Assembly: GCA_020632695.1 (NCBI GenBank)
Contig: JACKFB010000006.1
Location: 62,001-126,000, forward strand
Source: Deltaproteobacteria bacterium
GTDB taxonomy: Bacteria > Myxococcota_A > UBA9042 > PHBI01 > JACKFB01
Direction: 5' to 3'
Length of the DNA: 64,000 nucleotides
Made by a program: the position numbers and the translations under genes. Under the pieces are notes generated by a model that did not search any database, had not been told where the DNA came from, and saw only the letters and a program-made list of their open reading frames with translations. Below, in pieces: positions 58,237 to 64,000 of this stretch; the first letter of the stretch is position 1; the number at the start of each line of letters is the position of its first letter.

Positions 58237-60507
58237 TCATCGCGCCAGCTTGCGCTCCTCGCTGCTGGTGAGGGTGGACGGCGCCCCCGGGCGCACCTCG
58301 ACGACCAGGTCGCCCAGCCACACGCTCACCCGCTCCCCCAGGGCCAGCGCCGACTTCAGCTCCGGACGCAGGGCCAGCAGCCGCCACCAGGCGTCGCTGT
58401 AGGGGGCGACCCGGATGCGCTCGGCGCCATCGCGGATGGCGGTGTCCACCCAGGCGCCGCCCGTCCACCGGAAGGCACGCCCCGCCACGTGCCGCAGCCC
58501 CGCGGTGTCCTCCTCGGCGGACTTCTTGGCCTGGTAGTGCTTGAGCACGCGCGCCTTCGCCACCTCGCGCTCGGGCGCCTCCCGGGGCGCGGGGCGCGAC
58601 GCGTTGCCCGACGCTCCCGGGGCGCCGCCCGCGCCACCACCGAAGGCCTCCCTCACGCTGCGCTCGGCCTCCTTGCGCCGCAGCTCGCCGTCCAGCATCA
58701 GCGGACGCGGCGGCGGCGACGGTCGCGCGGGGCGGTCGCGCGCCGCCCGGTCCTCCACCGCGCGCGTCTCGTCCTCGGTGACGAGGTAGCTGGTGTAGGG
58801 CGTGACGATGCCGTAGCGCGTGGCGAGCTGCACCACCTCCTCGCGCAGCTCGGGCGTCTCGCCTCCTTCGCGGATCGCGTCGAGCAGGAAGCCCACCTGC
58901 CGATGCGCCCAGATCGACGCGACGAAGCCCTGGTCCTCGCGCCGCTCGGGCAGCGGCGCCTCGAAGTCCCAGGTGCGCTCGCGTCCACCCATGCGGCCGT
59001 GAAGCCGGATCAGCGCGTCGCCGGCCTTGCGGTAGCGCCCCAGGACCACCAGCTGCTGGCCCTTGAAGAGGTCCGGCAGCTCGCGCGGCAGCATGGCGTA
59101 GGGCGTCACGTTGCGCACCTCGAGCCGCAGATCGGTGACCACCGGGTAGGCGAGCTGACCGTAGAGCCCCGAGATCTGCCGGTCCAGGTCGTCGTCGGCG
59201 CCCAGATAGGACGAGGTGCCGCCGTGCTCGCTCGAGAGCCGGTCCAGGAGCAGGGTGTCCAGCTCCTCACCGACCCCGAAGGCGAAGAGCCGGGTCCGCG
59301 CCCCGTCGTCGAAGCGCCGGGCACGCTCGAGGATCTTGTCGCGGGCGGTCTCCCCGACCGTAGGCCGACCGTCGGTGATGAAGAGCACGATGTGCGGCAC
59401 CGCGTCGCTCTGGACCTGTCCGGGGTCATCGGCCAGGGCGACCTCGAGCGCGGCGTCGATGGCGGTGCCGCCGGCGGCCTCGAACCCGGCCACGAACGCG
59501 CGCGCTTCGGCCAGGTGCGCGACGTCCGCGGGCTGCGAGGTCTCGGACAGGGACTCGACGTCGCTCGAGAAGCGGATGACGTTGAAGCGGTCACCCGGGC
59601 CGAGCTGATCGAGGCACCAGGTCAGCGCTCGGCGTGCGTCCTCGAGCTTGCCGCCGGCCATGGAGCCGGAGGTGTCCAGGACGAAGGTGACGTTCTTGCG
59701 GGGCAGCTCAGCGCCGTCGAAGACCGCGCGCGGCGACGCCAGCACCATGAAGTAGCCGGGCTCGCCCGGTGGGCGGTGGCTCAACACCTGGAGGCCGACG
59801 TCCTCGGCCGAGACGTTGAAGTAGAGGACGAAGTCGGTGTCGAGCGCGGCGCGCTCCCCCTCGAAGCCGACGGTGGCCTGACGCTCGCCCTTGCGCTGCA
59901 CCGAGATGCGGTGAGAGGGCGAGTAGATGCCGCGGATGGGGGTCACGTGGGCCAGCTTCACCGTCAGGGTCATGTCCTCCAGGGTGCGGGAGGCCGTGCC
60001 CGGCGTGCGCAGCGGGTAGACGAGCTTGTAGGCCCCGTCGAGATAGGGCAGCACCTGGGTGTAGGTGAGCTCGACGCGCTGGTCGCCGCCGGCCGGCACG
60101 GGATAGATGCGCGCCTGGAAGAGCCCCTTGCCCATCCACTCGACGAGGCCCGGGTCCTTCATCCGGCGCACGATGCCCTCGTAGATGGCGGCCGCGCGCT
60201 CGCGCGGGAGCACCTCGCCCTTCTTCATCTCGCCGTTGACCATGAGGCGGAAGTCGACGATGACCGCGTCCTCCGGCAGCGGGAAGAGGTAGGTCGCCTC
60301 CAGGTCACGGCCGGTGCGGTTGGTGAAGACCTGCTCGACGCGCGTGACGGCGGTCCCGTCGCGTGTCTCGACGTTCACGCGGTGGTAGCGGAGCGCCAGC
60401 GGCTCGGTGCCCTCGCGGGGCAAGAGCAGGCCGGACGCCTGCGCCGACGTCGCGCACGCAAGGGTGCCGAGGGCGCAGATGAGCGAGACGGCTTGTGTAC
60501 GGCGCAT
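58237..60507 (-). CDS. Exported VIT and von Willebrand A domain protein
   Basis: 756 residues. Signal peptide (AVSLICALGTLACATSAQAS). A VIT domain spans about 34-160 (VEQVFTNRTGRDLEATYLFP, LPRERAAAIYEGIVRRMKDP), followed by a von Willebrand A domain with the intact metal-ion-dependent adhesion site DTSGSMAGG (278-286) and later Thr/Asp residues (ITDGRPTVGE). The rest (about 460-756) is helical and Pro-rich, with AFGGGAGG and a C-terminal Trp-rich domain. The pair resembles inter-alpha-trypsin inhibitor heavy chains and bacterial adhesins acting at the surface or periplasm. The ATG at 60507 has AGGAGG six bases upstream, with an earlier ATG too close to the site. It is in a run with the kinase cassette. 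Confidence 0.9.
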   Translation of the reverse strand: MRRTQAVSLICALGTLACATSAQASGLLLPREGTEPLALRYHRVNVETRDGTAVTRVEQVFTNRTGRDLEATYLFPLPEDAVIVDFRLMVNGEMKKGEVLPRERAAAIYEGIVRRMKDPGLVEWMGKGLFQARIYPVPAGGDQRVELTYTQVLPYLDGAYKLVYPLRTPGTASRTLEDMTLTVKLAHVTPIRGIYSPSHRISVQRKGERQATVGFEGERAALDTDFVLYFNVSAEDVGLQVLSHRPPGEPGYFMVLASPRAVFDGAELPRKNVTFVLDTSGSMAGGKLEDARRALTWCLDQLGPGDRFNVIRFSSDVESLSETSQPADVAHLAEARAFVAGFEAAGGTAIDAALEVALADDPGQVQSDAVPHIVLFITDGRPTVGETARDKILERARRFDDGARTRLFAFGVGEELDTLLLDRLSSEHGGTSSYLGADDDLDRQISGLYGQLAYPVVTDLRLEVRNVTPYAMLPRELPDLFKGQQLVVLGRYRKAGDALIRLHGRMGGRERTWDFEAPLPERREDQGFVASIWAHRQVGFLLDAIREGGETPELREEVVQLATRYGIVTPYTSYLVTEDETRAVEDRAARDRPARPSPPPRPLMLDGELRRKEAERSVREAFGGGAGGAPGASGNASRPAPREAPEREVAKARVLKHYQAKKSAEEDTAGLRHVAGRAFRWTGGAWVDTAIRDGAERIRVAPYSDAWWRLLALRPELKSALALGERVSVWLGDLVVEVRPGAPSTLTSSEERKLAR

Positions 60508-60599
60508 GGACATCCTCCTCGAGGCACGGGCTCGGGATGGACGCGCGAGGCGCCGGAAGGATCTGCGACGGCGCGGCGAAGGCGCGGCTCGCGGCGAGC

Positions 60600-61331
60600 C
60601 TACCTCGGCCGGGCGGCGGCGCGCCCCCAGTAGCTGCGCGGTGCGAGGCGAGCGGCGCGGGCAGCGAAGGCGGCGCCCTCGTCGCGGCGCCCCAGGCTGG
60701 CCAGCGCGTCGGCGAGCCAGGCGAGGTTGCGGGCGCGGGTGACGGCGGTGAGCGGGAAGCTGCCCGCCCGCGTCAGGGCGCCCAGGGACTCGGCCGCCGC
60801 CGCGGCGTCCCCGCGCACCCAGGCCAGGCGGGCGCCCACCGCGCGCACGTCCTCGTCGCGGGCGCCGCCGCGCAGGGTCATCGCCTCGGCCAGCGAGCGC
60901 TCGGCCCAGAAGGGCTGGTCCAGGAGCAGATTGGCCTCGGCCTCGGCAGCCAGCGCCGACGCGCGCAAGGCCGGGGGCACCTTGCCGTCGCGCCGCAGCG
61001 CTGTCGCCGCCTCCAGCGCCTCGTGCGCCATGCCGCACAGCGCCAGCCCCTGCACCCGACGCAGCCGGAAGTACTGGCGCAGTCCCCGGAAACGCTCGCG
61101 GGAGATGCGCCAGGCGCTGGCGACATCGAAGAGCTCGCCGCGGCCCTCGTGCACCAGGCGATGCACCGAGCGGTAGGCGCCGTAGGCACGAAAGAAGAGC
61201 CAGGCGAAGACCAGGTGGATGCCACCGGCGATGGCGAGCGCGACCGGCTCGGCGGGGATGGCCTCGAAGAAGATGAGGGTCGAGGTCAGCAGCGAGCCGA
61301 CGACGAAGATGGTGAAGAGGAGCGCGAGCAT
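60600..61331 (-). CDS. Membrane protein with helical-repeat domain
   Basis: 243 residues. Two N-terminal membrane segments (MLALLFTIFVVGSLLTSTLI and VALAIAGGIHLVFAWLFFRA) are followed by a soluble helical domain with TPR-like pairs (FRLRRVQGLALCGMAHEALE, ALAAEAEANLLLDQPFWAER, VTRARNLAWLADALASLGRR). No catalytic motif. It follows the TPR/coiled-coil gene by 8 bases and precedes the VIT/VWA gene by 92, so all probably form one transcript with the kinase. Probably a membrane-bound scaffold. Confidence 0.75.
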   Translation of the reverse strand: MLALLFTIFVVGSLLTSTLIFFEAIPAEPVALAIAGGIHLVFAWLFFRAYGAYRSVHRLVHEGRGELFDVASAWRISRERFRGLRQYFRLRRVQGLALCGMAHEALEAATALRRDGKVPPALRASALAAEAEANLLLDQPFWAERSLAEAMTLRGGARDEDVRAVGARLAWVRGDAAAAAESLGALTRAGSFPLTAVTRARNLAWLADALASLGRRDEGAAFAARAARLAPRSYWGRAAARPR

Positions 61332-61339
61332 CGTGCCGC

Positions 61340-62491
61340 TCAGAACGAGGCGTGGAGGAGCAGCCCGCCCGAGCGCGGCCCGAGCACCGGCGTCAGGCCC
61401 ACGCGCGGCGAGGGCGACCCGTCCGTCACCGCCGTGCCGCCGGGAGGCGCCGGGCGCCGAGGCCACATCATCAGGCCGCCGACCAGCACCACCGCGCCGG
61501 CGCCGATGAGGCCCTTGCCGGCCTTGGGTGCCACGTCGCTCTGGTCGAGCTTGTCCGAGCCGAAGGGGTTGGCGACGAGCAGGATGCCCAGGGCCACCGA
61601 GAGCACGCCGGCCGTGACGAAGGTGCGCGCGGCGATGTGGCGGCGATCGTAGCGGCGCAGGCGCTGCTCGTAGGCCGCCTCGGGCCGCGGGGCCCCATCG
61701 GCTCGCGCCTGGCTGCCTCCGGCGGGCTCGACCTCCTCGTCACCCCAGGCGGCCGAGTCCGGCTCCACGCGGGTATCGGGCGCGCGCGGGGCCAGTGGAC
61801 GCGGCGATCGCACCGCGCCGCCCGCCGGGTGGGCCTCGGGCGGGTCCGGCGTGAGCGGCCCGTGCGCAGGCTCGTCGGGCAGCGGCCCCCGCGCCGGGGA
61901 CGGAGCCAGCGGGCCCCGACTCGGCTCCGGGCCCAGCGGACCTCCGGGCGAACCCCGCCGCGCCGCGAGCTCGTCCGCGGCGCGCTGGGCCTCCTCGGCG
62001 GCGCGCCGTGCGCGCTCATCGGCCGCCGCACGCTCCGCCGCCGCGCGGCGCGCCTCGTCTTCCAGCCGCTTCTTGTCGGTCTCGAGCTTCTCCCGCTCCC
62101 GCCGCTCCCGCTCGAGCTGCTGCTCCAGCAGGCGCCGCTCCTGCTCGCCCTCGATGGCGACGATGAAGGCCACGATCTCCGAGTGGTACTTCTCCACGTC
62201 GGCGTCGTCCTGGATGGCCCGGAACTCGGCCAGGGCTTCGTCCAGGCGCCCGACCGCGCGCAAGGACTTGGCGCGGAAGTACCGGATCTTCGGATGGACC
62301 AGCTCCTTGAGGGCGCGGTCGAAGTAGGCCAGCGCCGCCACGTGGTCCTCGCGCTGCTGGGCGTCGATGCCCATGTCGGTGAGCTGGCGCGCCAGCGTCG
62401 CCGAGCCTGCCTGGGCCGGGGTCGCGCCGGCAGCCACCGACGCCACCACCGAGAGAGTGAGCGCCGGGGCGAGGAGCCATCGCTGGGTCAT
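61340..62491 (-). CDS. Exported TPR/coiled-coil protein with C-terminal membrane segments
   Basis: 383 residues. Signal peptide (LTLSVVASVAAGATPAQA), TPR-like helices to about 110 (VAALAYFDRALKELVHPKIR, RAVGRLDEALAEFRAIQDDA), a Glu/Arg-rich coiled coil (about 118-175), then four imperfect nine-residue repeats of the type RGPLAPSPA, a Pro/Ala-rich linker, and two membrane-like segments near the C-terminus (TAGVLSVALGILLVA, LIGAGAVVLVGGLMMW). The end is GLLLHASF. Its ATG at 62491 shares a base with the kinase stop (TGATG). ATG is preceded by GAGGATC. Partner of the kinase, by context only. Confidence 0.78.
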   Translation of the reverse strand: MTQRWLLAPALTLSVVASVAAGATPAQAGSATLARQLTDMGIDAQQREDHVAALAYFDRALKELVHPKIRYFRAKSLRAVGRLDEALAEFRAIQDDADVEKYHSEIVAFIVAIEGEQERRLLEQQLERERREREKLETDKKRLEDEARRAAAERAAADERARRAAEEAQRAADELAARRGSPGGPLGPEPSRGPLAPSPARGPLPDEPAHGPLTPDPPEAHPAGGAVRSPRPLAPRAPDTRVEPDSAAWGDEEVEPAGGSQARADGAPRPEAAYEQRLRRYDRRHIAARTFVTAGVLSVALGILLVANPFGSDKLDQSDVAPKAGKGLIGAGAVVLVGGLMMWPRRPAPPGGTAVTDGSPSPRVGLTPVLGPRSGGLLLHASF

Positions 62492-64000
62492 CAAAGATCC
62501 TCGAAGGGGTCGCGCGACCCACCGGTGGGAGCGCCGCCGCCGCCACTGCGCCCTCGCTTCTTCATCTCCTCCCTCACGACGATCACCGAGCCGGCCAGCG
62601 ACGGATCGAGGCGAATGGGGACCTTGCGGTCCTTGTAGCCGGCCTGTGTCAGCGTGAGCTCCACGGTCTGCCTCGACGACGCGTCGACCTCGAGATTCAA
62701 CGGGGTCACGCCCTTGTCATTCCCGTCGATCGTCACCGCGCTGCCGGGCGGATCGGTGCTGATCTGGAGGGTGGCGGTGGTGGGCGCGGGCTCGGCCGGG
62801 GCCGTCTCCTCCGGGCCGGCGTCCGCGGCGGCTGCAGGCGCGTCCTCGACGGGCGCGGGGGCCGCCTCGACGGCCTCGACGGGCGACGGCGCGGGTTCCG
62901 CTTCGGGGGCCGCGGGCTCGGCGATCGCTGCTCGACCGCCACGGTCATCGGGCGCCGCAGCCGACGCCAGCTCGGTCGTCGCCGAAGAGGGCTCGTCTGG
63001 CGCACCGGCCAGGTAGGGCCAGGCGAAGAAGACGCCGACGCTGACCGCGACCGCCGCCAGGACTCCCAGCGGCCAGAGGGGGCGCCGGAACCCTGCGGCC
63101 AGGTCCAGCTCTTCGTCGATGGCCGCGGCGAGCGTGCCCTCCCCCATCGCCGTCCGCAGCTCGGTCTGGGCGATGGACTCCGTGGGCGAGCGCCGCTGCG
63201 CCGTGCGGGTGGCGGCCGTCTGGCTCTGCTCCATCGCGTCGAGTGCGGCCAGGACGCTGCCCGCGTCCGGGAACCGGTCCTCGGGGCGCTTGGCCATCAA
63301 GCGCTCGACCAGGTCGCAGAAGGGGCGCGGGACCTCGACGCCACCGACGCGGTGTAGCGGGACCGCCTCGGTCTGGCGGTGCGCCAGCACCAGCTCGATG
63401 TGGTCGCCGCCGAAGGGCCGGTGGCCAGCCGCCATCTCGTAGAGGATGGTCCCCAGCGAGTACAGGTCGCTGCGCCGGTCCACCACCAGCCGCAGCCGCT
63501 CGCGGTCGGCGCGCATGTAGGTCTGCTCGGGGCTCATGTAGGCGGGCGTGCCCACCACCATCTCGGTGCCGGTGAGGTCCTCCCGCTGCTCGTCGTCGAG
63601 CTGCTCGACCCAGGCGATACCGAAGTCGAGGAGCTTCACCAGCTCGCCGCGGTCGCCGCGGTCGACCAGCATCACGTTGCCGGGCTTGAGGTCCCGGTGG
63701 ACGATGCCGGCGTCGTGGATGGCTTCGAGCGCCGAGGCGATCTGGCGCGCGATGGGCTGGATGCGCGCCCAGCTGAAGGGGTCCCCGACGAGCAGGTCCG
63801 AGAGCGGCGTGCCGCGCACCAGCTCCATCACGTAGTAGAGCCCCAGCGCCGGCTCCTCTCCCACGTCGATGACCTGGATGACGTTCTCGTGCGCCACGCG
63901 ACAGGCGGCCTCGAGCTCCCGGTGGAAGCGGGCCTTCACCTTCGGGTTCACCGCGTGGCGGGCGTGGAGGAGCTTCACCGCCACGCGCCGCGGCAGGCGG
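62491..64000 (-). CDS. Membrane Ser/Thr protein kinase with PEGA-type tail (N-terminus cut off)
   Basis: At least 503 residues; the gene runs off the right edge, so the Gly-rich loop is not seen. Visible kinase motifs are VAVKLLHAR (catalytic Lys), HRDLKPGNVML (catalytic loop), DFGIAW (metal-binding Asp) and GTPAYMSPEQ (activation segment). The kinase domain ends near the LVERLMAKRPEDRFPDAGSV motif. A juxtamembrane segment, one membrane helix (LWPLGVLAAVAVSVGVFFAW), a long Pro/Ala/Glu stretch and a PEGA-like domain (LQISTDPPGSAVTIDGNDKG, PLNLEV) follow. A Hanks-type sensor kinase of myxobacterial type, signalling from the envelope. It is the first visible gene of the cassette with the TPR and VIT/VWA proteins. 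Confidence 0.94.
   Translation of the reverse strand, partial: RLPRRVAVKLLHARHAVNPKVKARFHRELEAACRVAHENVIQVIDVGEEPALGLYYVMELVRGTPLSDLLVGDPFSWARIQPIARQIASALEAIHDAGIVHRDLKPGNVMLVDRGDRGELVKLLDFGIAWVEQLDDEQREDLTGTEMVVGTPAYMSPEQTYMRADRERLRLVVDRRSDLYSLGTILYEMAAGHRPFGGDHIELVLAHRQTEAVPLHRVGGVEVPRPFCDLVERLMAKRPEDRFPDAGSVLAALDAMEQSQTAATRTAQRRSPTESIAQTELRTAMGEGTLAAAIDEELDLAAGFRRPLWPLGVLAAVAVSVGVFFAWPYLAGAPDEPSSATTELASAAAPDDRGGRAAIAEPAAPEAEPAPSPVEAVEAAPAPVEDAPAAAADAGPEETAPAEPAPTTATLQISTDPPGSAVTIDGNDKGVTPLNLEVDASSRQTVELTLTQAGYKDRKVPIRLDPSLAGSVIVVREEMKKRGRSGGGGAPTGGSRDPFEDL

Overview
High-GC (roughly 70 percent) chromosomal DNA from a Gram-negative, didermic bacterium. The best guess is Myxococcota or a related deltaproteobacterial lineage. 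This rests on slime-mould-type (Dicty_CTDC) Cys-rich lipoproteins, a lamin-tail-domain lipoprotein, a Ser/Thr kinase with a PEGA-type tail, a multiheme cytochrome c, VIT/VWA proteins and many Ala/Pro-rich lipoproteins. No ribosomal RNA gene is present, so the assignment is an inference. No phage, insertion sequence, transposase or CRISPR array was found. Coding density is high and many stop/start codons overlap (TGATG, ATGA, GTGA).

Layout. 1-381: 5' end of gltB, reading out of the window. 0.6-5.9 kb: two translationally coupled Cys-rich lipoproteins, the first ending in what looks like a complete two-lobed BPI/TULIP lipid-binding domain. 6.0-9.4 kb: a stand-alone nuoB, an HD phosphohydrolase, a rhodanese, tRNA-Cys and an unknown protein. 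9.5-11.5 kb: an S41/PDZ protease. 11.6-21.7 kb: a long minus-strand information-processing run rimP-nusA-ylxR-infB-rbfA-truB-rpsO-pnp-dut, with a textbook intrinsic terminator directly against the rimP start codon. 21.7-27.8 kb: a plus-strand run of two degenerate M16 peptidase homologues, trmB and a membrane Fe-S oxidoreductase of the HdrD/EtfAB:quinone-oxidoreductase type. 28.0-30.8 kb: an outer-membrane barrel followed by a 13-heme cytochrome c, a candidate electron conduit. 31-43 kb: HEAT protein, DPM1-like glycosyltransferase, two AMP-forming acyl-CoA ligases, a PBP transpeptidase, a rhomboid protease, the lamin-tail lipoprotein and a TPR-like protein. 43-46 kb: a divergent clpP and rpsA (six S1 repeats). 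46-48 kb: a 53-residue orphan gene with its own promoter and terminator, a 10-unit 26-bp tandem array, and an OmpA-family protein. 48-54 kb: small lipoproteins, a triple-thioredoxin DsbA-like protein, dapD-dapE. 54.5-58.2 kb: biotin-dependent acyl-CoA carboxylase beta and alpha subunits. 58.2-64 kb: a minus-strand cassette of Ser/Thr kinase (truncated by the window end), TPR/coiled-coil protein, membrane TPR-like protein and VIT/VWA protein.

How it fits together. The core is housekeeping: translation, RNA decay, lysine/peptidoglycan precursors (dapD, dapE, PBP) and acyl-CoA metabolism (two ligases, a carboxylase and the membrane Fe-S protein that could take electrons from acyl-CoA dehydrogenation). 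Around it lies a large envelope programme: lipoproteins, barrels, thioredoxins, cytochrome and surface-adhesion-like domains. A dispersed intergenic repeat occurs three times, each time just 3' of a gene. Several palindromes sit inside or next to promoters and look like operators. Promoters readable by eye share a TTGnnn element and a TAnnnT-like box separated by 17-18 bases.
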